A stretch of 34,700 nucleotides of DNA from Clostridiales bacterium NK3B98. GTDB taxonomy: Bacteria; Bacillota; Clostridia; Oscillospirales; Oscillospiraceae. The translations under genes were made by a program, and so were the position numbers. Positions within the stretch are counted from its first letter, which is position 1, and each line of letters begins with the position of its first letter. A model generated the notes under the pieces. The model worked only from the letters and a program-made list of their open reading frames with translations. It did no database searches and was not told the DNA's origin. The stretch is taken from positions 1-34,700 of the forward strand of contig ATWA01000023.1 in assembly GCA_000421005.1 (NCBI GenBank). Reading direction: 5' to 3'. Of this stretch, positions 7,730-14,891 are shown piece by piece.

Positions 7730-7757
7730 TTGCAAATCATCCTTAAAATGATATAAT
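7730..7757 (+). promoter_or_regulatory. Symporter promoter
   Basis: -35 TTGCAA (7730-7735), 16-bp spacer and consensus -10 TATAAT (7752-7757), 32 nt before the symporter ATG. Confidence 0.72.
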
Positions 7758-7789
7758 AAGAGGGAGAAAACAGAAAGGGAGCTGCTTGT

Positions 7790-9166
7790 ATGCAATTGAC
7801 AGCCAGACAAAAAGTGGCCTTTGGCATCGGCGCCATTGGCAAGGACATGGTATACGCCCTGTCTGCAAACTATGTGATGTATTATTACAAGGATGTGATC
7901 GGACTCAGCGGTGCGTTCGTGGGACTGATCCTCATGATCGCCCGGGTGTTCGATGCCCTGAACGACCCCTTCATGGGCATTCTGGTGGCAAAGACCAAGA
8001 CCCGGTGGGGACGCTTCCGCCCTTGGCTGGTCTCCGGCACCGTGCTGAACGCCTTTGTGATGTACCTGCTCTACGCCGCCCCGGACACGGAGGGGGTGCC
8101 GCTGATGGCCTTCTTTGCGGTGGTGTACATCCTCTGGGGCATGACCTACACCATGATGGACATTCCCTATTGGTCCATGATTCCCGCCATTACCACCACT
8201 CCCGCAGACACGGAAAACCTCTCCGTCATTGGCCGTACCTGCGCCGGGGTCGGCTCTGCTTTCATCCAGATGGGTACGGTGCTGACGGTGGCTGCGCTGG
8301 GGCACGGCAACGAGCGGCTGGGCTTCAAATATGTTGCCCTGATCGTGGCCGTGATCTTTGTGATAGCGGAGATCATCTGCGCCATCTCCGTCAAGGAGCG
8401 GGACAACGGCGAAATGCAGACTGCCACTGTGAAAGAGATGTTCCAAGCCCTCTTCCGCAACGATCAGGCGTTGGTGGTGGTGCTGGCCATTGTGCTGGTC
8501 AACAGCGCCCTCTATCTCACTGCCAATCTGATTATCTACTTCTTCAAATATGATGTGGGCGGCGGCGCTGACTGGCAGGGAGGCTACACCCTGTTCTCCA
8601 CCGTCGGTGGCGCATTCCAGATTCTGGGCATGATGGTAGGCTACCCGCTGCTGCGGCGCAAGCTGTCTAACGTGAAGATTTTCACCGGAACCCTCTGCAC
8701 CGCCATGCTGGGCTATGCCATTATTCTGGTGATGTGTCTGGCAGGCGTCTCTTCCTCGCTGCCCCTGCTGCTGGTGCCCTGCGCCATTGTCTTTGCCTCC
8801 AACGGCATTCTCACCGTGCTGACCACCGTCTTCCTCTCCAACAGCGTGGACTACGGCGAGCTGAAAACCGGACGCCGGGAGGAGAGTGTCATCTTCTCCA
8901 TGCAGACCTTTGTGGTCAAGCTGGCCAGTGGCGTCAGCGTATTTATCGCCGGTATCGGTCTGGACTTGATCGGGCTCAAGGGAGACTCAGATTCCAACGC
9001 CCCGGTGGTGGCTCAGTCGGAGCAGACCCTGATGGGGCTTCGCCTTCTGATGACCATTATGCCTTTTTTGGTGCTGCTGTGCGCCCTGCTGTTCTTCCGC
9101 AGCAAGTTCCGCCTCACCGATGAGGTGGTGGAGGAAAACGCCAAAAAGCTGCAACAAAAACGCTGA
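7790..9166 (+). CDS. GPH-family (MelB-like) sugar:cation symporter
   Basis: Inner-membrane cation-coupled sugar transporter of the glycoside-pentoside-hexuronide family (major facilitator superfamily), 458 residues with about twelve hydrophobic segments. N-terminal features are typical: FGIGAIGKDMVYALSANYVMY, the cation-site region ARVFDALNDPFMGIL and the loop motif KTRWGRFRPW. The second half contains SNSVDYGELKTGRREESV, another family hallmark. The sugar cannot be deduced, and no glycosidase is adjacent. The start has AAGGGAG eight to nine bases upstream. It is monocistronic, with promoter and terminator. Confidence 0.92.
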   Translation: MQLTARQKVAFGIGAIGKDMVYALSANYVMYYYKDVIGLSGAFVGLILMIARVFDALNDPFMGILVAKTKTRWGRFRPWLVSGTVLNAFVMYLLYAAPDTEGVPLMAFFAVVYILWGMTYTMMDIPYWSMIPAITTTPADTENLSVIGRTCAGVGSAFIQMGTVLTVAALGHGNERLGFKYVALIVAVIFVIAEIICAISVKERDNGEMQTATVKEMFQALFRNDQALVVVLAIVLVNSALYLTANLIIYFFKYDVGGGADWQGGYTLFSTVGGAFQILGMMVGYPLLRRKLSNVKIFTGTLCTAMLGYAIILVMCLAGVSSSLPLLLVPCAIVFASNGILTVLTTVFLSNSVDYGELKTGRREESVIFSMQTFVVKLASGVSVFIAGIGLDLIGLKGDSDSNAPVVAQSEQTLMGLRLLMTIMPFLVLLCALLFFRSKFRLTDEVVEENAKKLQQKR

Positions 9167-9183
9167 ACCTCAACCATTGTTTT

Positions 9184-9216
9184 GGGCTGTCCCGCTTCCG
9201 GGACAGCCCCGTTTTT
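9184..9216 (+). terminator. Terminator of the symporter gene
   Basis: An 11-bp GC-rich perfect stem (9184-9194 with 9199-9209), CTTC tetraloop, then CGTTTTT. It overlaps the end of the convergent small gene by two bases. Confidence 0.88.
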
Positions 9217-9493
9217 ATGTCCACGCCCCCTCTTCCGAGAGGTAGTCCGCCACAATATCCTTGGCAGTCAGCGGCGTGACATACCCCCTGGCCATCTTCT
9301 TGATGAGCCAGATGACCTTCCAGCGGTTCCCGGACAGCCGGGGCAGCCGCACTGCGCCCCCCTGATTGTCGGTGAGGGCAATGCCATACCACCGCCGTCC
9401 CGCCCAGTCCTCGGACAGAAGCCAGTAGTCCACCGCAAGCGTACTGTGATCCAGCAGCAGAAGCCTTCGCCGTGCCAGTCGAATCCTTCTCAT
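9215..9493 (-). CDS. Small DUF6514-like protein
   Basis: Unknown function, 92 residues. An Arg/Leu-rich N-terminus (MRRIRLARRRLLLL) is followed by the pattern YWLLSE...YGIAL..., a central basic-aromatic stretch (GNRWKVIWLIKKMARG) and VTPLTAKDIVADYL at the end. This order resembles DUF6514, a small family restricted to Clostridia that has no assigned function; the match is from memory and should be treated as tentative. The start ATG has AGAGGTGAT upstream and a TAGAAT box with no good -35. It converges on the symporter, sharing its terminator region. Confidence 0.6.
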   Translation of the reverse strand: MRRIRLARRRLLLLDHSTLAVDYWLLSEDWAGRRWYGIALTDNQGGAVRLPRLSGNRWKVIWLIKKMARGYVTPLTAKDIVADYLSEEGAWT

Positions 9494-9545
9494 AATATCA
9501 CCTCTTTTGACTATTCTATCGTTAATTCAGAAAAAATCTATTCAA

Positions 9546-9583
9546 ATTCTTCGACATAAGCTGACAGGGGAATGTCGAAGAGT
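9546..9583. other. Orphan stem-loop between genes
   Basis: A 9-bp perfect stem (CTTCGACAT at 9549-9557 with 9572-9580), extendable with A-T and one G-T pair to 12 bp, 14-nt loop, with T-rich sequence on both sides. It lies in the AT-rich gap (9494-9640) between two minus-strand genes, after the terminator of the upstream one. It could be a second terminator, part of the leader of the small gene, or a short RNA. Confidence 0.4.
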
Positions 9584-9640
9584 TTCTTTTTATATCCAAA
9601 AAAGTAAAATTAAGGAAAAAATGGGAATAAAAAGAAGAAC

Positions 9641-9681
9641 AAAAAACGTCTCCGCTCTGGAAAAACTCCAAAGCGGAGACG
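9641..9681 (-). terminator. Terminator of the GTPase-nuclease fusion gene
   Basis: A 10-bp stem CGTCTCCGCT/AGCGGAGACG (9647-9656 with 9672-9681) has a further TGG/CCA inside. On the minus strand it ends in six T. It is 17 nt beyond the stop codon. Confidence 0.88.
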
Positions 9682-9697
9682 AAAATCCTTCTTTTAA

Positions 9698-12274
9698 TCA
9701 GTTCAGCCCTAAATTATTCTGCCAAATCAGATGCCGTATTTCCTGTTTTACCATCTCCATCTCCTGCCGAAAAGAGCGTGCCGACACCCGGAGACAGCCG
9801 TGACCCATGACGATTACCTGCTCCATTCCGTCGGAGGTGGCAACCCGCACCCGGTTGCGCTTGCTCAACTTGTAGGAGGCCTGTTCGATATAGCTGTCTG
9901 CTGTCTCCGCCTCCTTGGTAAAGACCACATGGATGTTGTGATATTGCTCCATCCGCCGCACGCCCCCTTTTACCCGGTAGGCGTCAAAGACCAAAATTAC
10001 ATGACACTTTTTGTGGGCCTGATACTGGCACAGGTCGTCCATCAGCGCCTGTCTGGCCCGCTCCATGCTGGTCTGACTGAGCCGGTTCAGCTCCTCCCAT
10101 GCGAAAATAATGTTGTATCCGTCCACCAGCAGATATTCCTCCACAGGCTGACTGTCACGAATCTCCACCTGATCGGGCAGCTTGTGCTGCCGCACAGGAG
10201 GGGTATCAAAGACCAGCTTTCGCTCCACCTTGCCGTAGGTCTGCTCATAAATCGCCTGCAATTCCTGATCTGCTGCCACAGCGTCCGCATACCGCTGCTT
10301 GCGCTGCCGAACTGTCTCCATGGGGTCCTCTTCCTTTGGGTGCAAATCCACCGGGCTTTCCAAATGCTGATGCTGAGACACCTGATCCCATGGAATCACC
10401 ACCCCCGCCCCGTGGCTGCAAAAGACGGAATCGGCGGTGTTTTCCACGTCAGCATCCACGTCATAGCCGATTTGCTCCACCACGGCATCTGTGTTGTGGC
10501 AGGGAAAATACCCCTTCAGACGAAGCCCCAGACGTCCCCGCCCTTTGGTGTATGCGCTGACCTGTGAGGCGTAGTCCCTCAGCTCTGAGACAGGGGCGCA
10601 GGCACGGAGAATCGCCCGGTCACCGAATTGCTCCGGGGGGTCAAAGCTGCCGGATGCCTGCTGCATATCGCTGATGGCTCTGCCCAGACAATCAGCAGGC
10701 ACATCCAATTCCACCTGATACCAGGGCTCCAGCAGCACCGATTCCGCCTGACGCAGCCCTTGCCGCACCGCCCGATAGGTGGCCTGCCGGAAGTCGCCGC
10801 CCTCGGTATGCTTCAGATGGGCGCGCCCCGCAATCAAAGTGATGACCACATCGGTGATGGGGGAGCCGGTGAGCACCCCCAGATGGGGCTTTTCCAGCAG
10901 ATGGGTGAAAATGAGCCGCTGCCAGTTCAAATCCAAATCGTTCTCGCTGACCCCGCTTTTCAGCACAATTCCGCTGCCCCGTTCTCCCGGCTCTATCAGC
11001 AGATGCACCTCCGCATAGTGGCGCAGGGGCTCAAAGTGTCCCACACCGATCACCGGAGCGGCGATGGTCTCCCGGTAGAGGATGTTCCCCTGACCGAAGG
11101 ACACCGCCAGCCCGTAGCGCTCCTGAATCTTCTGGGTGAGAATCTCCGTCTGAATGGGGCCCATGAGCTGCACATGGATTTCCTTGAGCTGCTGCCTCCA
11201 GACGATGTGCAGACTGGGGTCTTCCTCCTCTAGCTCACGCAGCTGCCCCAGCGCCTTGTGTACGTCTGCCCCCTCCGGGAGCATTACCTGATAGGTGAGC
11301 ACCGGCTCCAACTCCGGGGCAATGGCATCCGGTTCACCGCCCAGCCCTTCCCCCGGCCAGGTGGAGGTGAGCCCGGTGACGGCGACCACGCTGCCCGCCT
11401 CGGCGGTGTCTGCGCTCTGGAACTTTGCCCCATTGTATCGGCGCAGCTGGTCTGCCTTTTCCTGCCACGGTTCGCCTTGACGGCCTGTTCCGGACAGCAC
11501 CGTTTTTGCCCGCAGCGTACCACCGGTGAGCTTCAGCCATGTGAGCCGGTTGCCCTGTGCGTCCCGGGTGATTTTGAATACCCTTGCGCCGAACTCTGTT
11601 CCCCGCTTCGGCACCGGAGCATATCGGGTGAGACAGTCCAGCAGCCCGTCTACCCCTTCCAGCTTCAACGCCGAGCCAAAGGTGACAGGGAAGAGGTGCC
11701 GCCGGCCAATCGCCCCGGACAGAGAGGCGGGGGAGAGGTCGCCTGTTTCCAGATATTCCTCCAGCAGCCCTTCCTCGCACACAGCGGCGTCCTCTCCGGG
11801 TGCATGGGAAAAGTCCACGCAGCCCTCTCCCAAACGGGCTTGCAGCTGTTCCATCACCTGCTTCCGGTCTGCCCCTGCCAAATCCATCTTGTTGACAAAG
11901 AGAAACACCGGAACCTGATACCGCTCCAGCAGCCGCCACAGGGTTTCTGTGTGGCTCTGTACCCCGTCCGGGCCGCTGATGACCAGCACAGCGCAGTCCA
12001 GCACCTGCAAAGCCCGCTCCATCTCGGTGGAGAAGTCCACATGCCCCGGCGTGTCCAGCAGCGTTACCTGCATATCCCCCAGCGGGAAAAGAGCCTGCTT
12101 GGAGTAGATGGTGATGCCCCGCTGCCGTTCCAGCGTGTCGGTATCCAGAAAAGCGTCAGCGTGGTCCACCCGCCCCGGCTTTTTCAGTTGTCCCGTGCGG
12201 TAGAGCACCGCCTCGGACAGGGTGGTTTTCCCTGCGTCCACATGGGCGAGAATACCCAGCGTCAACTGTCTCAT
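9698..12274 (-). CDS. Tet(M)-like ribosomal GTPase fused to a NYN (YacP/Rae1-type) nuclease domain
   Basis: An 858-residue two-part protein. Residues 1 to about 640 match a ribosomal-protection/EF-G-like translation factor over its whole normal length (Tet(M) is about 639). G1 AHVDAGKTT (10-18), G2 Thr55 in QRGIT, G3 DTPGH (74-78), G4 NKMD (128-131) and G5 GSALK (200-204) are intact, followed by domains II-V ending in CSHGAGVVIPWDQV. A charged linker (about 641-709) leads to a NYN/PIN-like domain (710-858) resembling YacP/Rae1: EYLLVDGYNII, VILVFDAYRV, ETADSYIE and VATSDGMEQ, with likely metal-binding Asp718, Asp764, Asp793 and Asp815. Rae1 of Bacillus cuts mRNA in the ribosomal A site; Tet(M)-type factors bind there. 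The combination suggests A-site rescue with mRNA cleavage (inference). Whether it confers tetracycline resistance is unknown. Ribosome site AGAAGGGA; no clear promoter found. Confidence 0.9.
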   Translation of the reverse strand: MRQLTLGILAHVDAGKTTLSEAVLYRTGQLKKPGRVDHADAFLDTDTLERQRGITIYSKQALFPLGDMQVTLLDTPGHVDFSTEMERALQVLDCAVLVISGPDGVQSHTETLWRLLERYQVPVFLFVNKMDLAGADRKQVMEQLQARLGEGCVDFSHAPGEDAAVCEEGLLEEYLETGDLSPASLSGAIGRRHLFPVTFGSALKLEGVDGLLDCLTRYAPVPKRGTEFGARVFKITRDAQGNRLTWLKLTGGTLRAKTVLSGTGRQGEPWQEKADQLRRYNGAKFQSADTAEAGSVVAVTGLTSTWPGEGLGGEPDAIAPELEPVLTYQVMLPEGADVHKALGQLRELEEEDPSLHIVWRQQLKEIHVQLMGPIQTEILTQKIQERYGLAVSFGQGNILYRETIAAPVIGVGHFEPLRHYAEVHLLIEPGERGSGIVLKSGVSENDLDLNWQRLIFTHLLEKPHLGVLTGSPITDVVITLIAGRAHLKHTEGGDFRQATYRAVRQGLRQAESVLLEPWYQVELDVPADCLGRAISDMQQASGSFDPPEQFGDRAILRACAPVSELRDYASQVSAYTKGRGRLGLRLKGYFPCHNTDAVVEQIGYDVDADVENTADSVFCSHGAGVVIPWDQVSQHQHLESPVDLHPKEEDPMETVRQRKQRYADAVAADQELQAIYEQTYGKVERKLVFDTPPVRQHKLPDQVEIRDSQPVEEYLLVDGYNIIFAWEELNRLSQTSMERARQALMDDLCQYQAHKKCHVILVFDAYRVKGGVRRMEQYHNIHVVFTKEAETADSYIEQASYKLSKRNRVRVATSDGMEQVIVMGHGCLRVSARSFRQEMEMVKQEIRHLIWQNNLGLN

Positions 12275-12291
12275 GTTTATTCGTCCCTTCT

Positions 12292-12455
12292 AAGGAAGCG
12301 CTGAATCAATCTCTCGGATGGATGAGCGAGGATGCTTTTCGTCAGTCGGGGATAAAAGACCGCAGGAATACTGGCGTATTTCAAGGGATCTTGGAACCGG
12401 ATGGCGGAAAGCAGACCGCTCAGACGCCGTAGCCTGATTGGTTCAGCGCTTCCTT
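12292..12455. repeat. 164-bp element with 20-bp terminal inverted repeats
   Basis: The ends AAGGAAGCGCTGAATCAATC (12292-12311) and GATTGGTTCAGCGCTTCCTT (12436-12455) are inverted copies with one mismatch. The inside has no credible ORF. The left end abuts the ribosome site of the GTPase-nuclease gene; the right end lies just beyond the leuB terminator. It resembles a MITE or a dispersed palindromic unit. No clear target duplication was found. Confidence 0.6.
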
Positions 12456-12463
12456 GCGTAAAA

Positions 12464-12492
12464 GCGCCGCAAGCGAAGGCCGCCTGCGGCGC
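12464..12492 (-). terminator. leuB terminator
   Basis: An 8-bp GC stem (12464-12471 with 12485-12492, 13-nt loop) ends in four T-equivalents on the minus strand, 16 nt after the leuB stop. Confidence 0.6.
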
Positions 12493-12507
12493 AGAGAAAA
12501 CAGAAAA

Positions 12508-13590
12508 TCAACGGATGGCGTCGCAGATGAGGCGACCCATCTCCACCGTACCCACCAGCTTGTCCCCGTCTCCGGCGATGTCGGCGGTATGCCAGCCGGA
12601 TTGGAGCACACTGTCCACTGCGTCCTCTACCGCCTGCGCTTCGGCGGCAAGACCGAAGGAGTAGCGGAACATCATGGCCACAGACAGAATGGTAGCCATG
12701 GGATTGGCCTTATTCTGTCCGGCGATGTCCGGCGCGGAGCCATGGATGGGCTCGTACAGTCCCGGGTCAGATGCACCCAGAGAGGCGGAGGGCAGCAGCC
12801 CAATGGAGCCGGTGACCTGAGAGGCCTCGTCAGAGAGAATATCCCCGAACATATTTTCCGTGACCACCACGTCAAACTGACCGGGGTTGCGGACAATCTG
12901 CATGGCGCAGTTGTCCACCAGCATATCCTCGTAGGTCACATCGGGGTACTCCGCCGCCAGACGGTGCATCACTTCCCGCCAAAGCCGGGAGGTGGCCAGC
13001 ACGTTGGCCTTGTCCACACTGGTGACCTTGTGACGGCGCAGACGAGCCAGCTCAAAGGCCTTGCGTCCGATGCGCTCAATCTCCATCTCGGAGTAAGCCA
13101 TCAGGTCGGTGGCCTCCTGCCCCCGGTCTTCCGTCTGATAGCGCTCCCGCTTGCCGAAGTAAATGCCTCCGGTGAGCTCCCGCACCATCATAATATCAAA
13201 GCCCTGCTGGGCGGTCTCACGCTTCAGGGGGGAGGCGTCCTCCATGCCCTTGCGCATGGCGGCAGGGCGCAGGTTGGTGAACAGTCCCAAATCCTTGCGA
13301 ATGGCCAAAAGGGCGGTTTCGGGACGCTGCTGGGCAGGCTTGTCGCTGCCCCACCTGGGTCCGCCTACGGCGCCCAGCAATACAGCGTCACAGCTCTTGC
13401 AGAGCTCTGCGGTGCCGTCCGGATAGCTTTTGCCTACCGCATCGGTGGCACAGCCGCCCATCAGCACATCCACATAGGAAAACTGATGGCCGTATACCTG
13501 ACCCACCTTGTCCATTACCTTGACAGCTTCGCCCACGATTTCAGGGCCGATGCCGTCGCCACGAATCAGGGCGATTTTATAGTTGCTCAT
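12508..13590 (-). CDS. leuB: 3-isopropylmalate dehydrogenase
   Basis: Oxidises and decarboxylates (2R,3S)-3-isopropylmalate to 2-oxoisocaproate with NAD, in leucine synthesis. The 360-residue protein has the full isocitrate/isopropylmalate dehydrogenase layout. This includes IALIRGDGIGPEI at the start, the LLGAVGGPRW loop, substrate-binding arginines in TNLRPA and MMVRELTGGIYFG, and SVDKANVL. The metal-binding NMFGDILSDEASQ aspartates and the NAD-binding YEPIHGSAPDIAGQNKANP follow. These favour LeuB over tartrate or isocitrate dehydrogenases. AGAGGGAG precedes the ATG by six bases. leuA, leuC and leuD are not next to it, which is unusual since they normally cluster. No T-box fits in the short leader. 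Confidence 0.95.
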   Translation of the reverse strand: MSNYKIALIRGDGIGPEIVGEAVKVMDKVGQVYGHQFSYVDVLMGGCATDAVGKSYPDGTAELCKSCDAVLLGAVGGPRWGSDKPAQQRPETALLAIRKDLGLFTNLRPAAMRKGMEDASPLKRETAQQGFDIMMVRELTGGIYFGKRERYQTEDRGQEATDLMAYSEMEIERIGRKAFELARLRRHKVTSVDKANVLATSRLWREVMHRLAAEYPDVTYEDMLVDNCAMQIVRNPGQFDVVVTENMFGDILSDEASQVTGSIGLLPSASLGASDPGLYEPIHGSAPDIAGQNKANPMATILSVAMMFRYSFGLAAEAQAVEDAVDSVLQSGWHTADIAGDGDKLVGTVEMGRLICDAIR

Positions 13591-13625
13591 GATAGCTCCC
13601 TCTTTTCCGGAAAAATGCTGCTTCC

Positions 13626-13654
13626 ATTTTAACCGCCTACAGGGGAAAATGCAA
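13626..13654 (-). promoter_or_regulatory. leuB promoter
   Basis: Minus strand: -35 TTGCAT (13649-13654), 17-bp spacer, -10 TAAAAT (13626-13631). Its -35 directly follows the T run of the upstream terminator. Confidence 0.6.
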
Positions 13655-13655
13655 G

Positions 13656-13688
13656 AAAAAGCCCGCCAGAACCAACTTACTGGCGGAC
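13656..13688 (-). terminator. Terminator overlapping the exonuclease stop codon
   Basis: A 9-bp stem with one G-U (13661-13669 with 13680-13688) ends in five T on the minus strand. The TAA stop of the exonuclease gene is within its loop. Confidence 0.75.
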
Positions 13689-14729
13689 ATTTTTCCCCTC
13701 TCCGGCTGCTTTCTTGCGGCGAAACCCCTTGAACCGGCCGCTTCCGGAGCGGTGGCGCTTTCGGGGCATCTGATTCACTTCAATCCGCTTGCCTCCCTGA
13801 CGGCAGAGCCGGAACAAATCATCAGGCAGCAAATCCTCCGGGTAGACCCGAAGCGTTCCCTGTACCCGCTCGAACCGCTCCTCATGGAAGGACATCACAC
13901 CGAAATAACGTCCATGCTCGGCGCAGCGGCTGCGGGAGACGTAGTGGATCCCAACCTGATACCAGTTGCCCCCACAGAGCAGATTGTCGCAGGAGGGACA
14001 GTGATAAATGCGGGCGCTGCGGCTTTTCAGCCCCTCCGCTTCGCTGGCAAAGGCACCGCATTTGCGTGCCATCACAGGATGCTCCACTTCCAGCAGGGTA
14101 TGGATGTCCCGATCAGCCGCTTCCATGGCCTGAAGCCGCAGCTGTTCCCGAAGCTGCGCTTCCAGACGGTCCAGTTCTTCCTCCCCGGGCAGACGACCAA
14201 ACCGCCGCACCAGCTCCCTGCCGATGAGGGCGGTATACCGTGCGTCGTTGCCTGCGTCGTGATAGGGCAGCTCCGCATCCAGACCCAGCGCAGTCACCGC
14301 CGCCTCCAGAGAGGTCTGGTTTACCGTCTCCAGCACCAGCAGGTCAAACGCCCGCTGTAAGTCGTAGATCTCCAGATCCAGATATTCCTCCATGCCGTAC
14401 CAGCAAAGGTTGGTGTCCAGCACCCGAGCGTCGCAGGTGCCCCAGGTGAAGAACCGGGCATCCTGCCCGCACCAGCGGAAGAACTCTCCCGCCACCCTGC
14501 GGAAGGGCTTGGCGTGCTTGAAATCCGCCTGTTCCAGCGGAACCAGCTTTTTCACCTGATGATGGAGCTTTTTGTGGATACCCGGCTTAACCCACGCAGA
14601 AAAGGCGTCCCCGCTGTCCTGCCAATCGTGCAGGCGGTAGGCGCCGATCTGAATGATCTCGTCAATTTTTTCTGCCTCGGAGCGAGGGTATCCCTGATTC
14701 CATTCCAGGTCAAAAAACACATAACTCAT
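13677..14729 (-). CDS. DEDD 3'-5' exonuclease with zinc-binding and basic tail
   Basis: Predicted 3'-5' exonuclease of the DnaQ-like/KapD-type superfamily, 350 residues. Exonuclease domain residues 1 to about 185: MSYVFFDLEWNQ gives the first Asp-Glu pair, WGTCDARVL the second Asp, and YHDAGNDARYTA the His and last Asp of a DEDDh site. Residues about 235-290 hold CPSCDNLLCGG and SRCAEHG, a probable zinc-binding cluster. The final 30 residues are strongly basic (PRKRHRSGSGRFKGFRRKK), suggesting nucleic-acid or ribosome binding. The family includes RNA and DNA exonucleases, so the substrate is open. The start MSYVFF fits homologues, and although the frame is open upstream there is no Shine-Dalgarno; the promoter places +1 at the ATG, suggesting a leaderless message. 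Confidence 0.88.
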   Translation of the reverse strand: MSYVFFDLEWNQGYPRSEAEKIDEIIQIGAYRLHDWQDSGDAFSAWVKPGIHKKLHHQVKKLVPLEQADFKHAKPFRRVAGEFFRWCGQDARFFTWGTCDARVLDTNLCWYGMEEYLDLEIYDLQRAFDLLVLETVNQTSLEAAVTALGLDAELPYHDAGNDARYTALIGRELVRRFGRLPGEEELDRLEAQLREQLRLQAMEAADRDIHTLLEVEHPVMARKCGAFASEAEGLKSRSARIYHCPSCDNLLCGGNWYQVGIHYVSRSRCAEHGRYFGVMSFHEERFERVQGTLRVYPEDLLPDDLFRLCRQGGKRIEVNQMPRKRHRSGSGRFKGFRRKKAAGEGKNVRQ

Positions 14730-14736
14730 ACAGGTG

Positions 14737-14765
14737 ATTTTAGTATATTTTCCACGGCCTGTCAA
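14737..14765 (-). promoter_or_regulatory. Exonuclease promoter, probably leaderless
   Basis: Minus strand: perfect -35 TTGACA (14760-14765), 17-bp spacer, -10 TAAAAT (14737-14742), then only seven bases to the ATG at 14729-14727. Transcription should start at or next to the start codon. Confidence 0.7.
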
Positions 14766-14824
14766 TGCGGGGGGAAGATTTTCTCCCTGCTTGCGTGCAG
14801 AATGTGGATTTTTCGCCTTCCTGC

Positions 14825-14853
14825 TTGTAAAATGTCCAACACTGTGATAGTAT
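14825..14853 (+). promoter_or_regulatory. Helicase promoter
   Basis: -35 TTGTAA (14825-14830), 17-bp spacer, -10 TAGTAT (14848-14853), about 38 nt before the helicase ATG. Confidence 0.6.
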
Positions 14854-14891
14854 AAACTGATTTTGTATGACATTTGAAAGGATAATACGCA

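Noticed and set aside
9698-12274. Acquired tetracycline-resistance gene on a mobile element
   Set aside because: No transposase, integrase or conjugation gene is near, base use fits the chromosome, and the NYN fusion is not found in classic Tet(M)/Tet(O)/Tet(W). Resistance remains possible but is not shown.
14788-14827. Imperfect direct repeat CTGCTTG...AATGT in the exonuclease/helicase gap
   Set aside because: Only seven bases match exactly, within a 33-bp spacing; likely chance.
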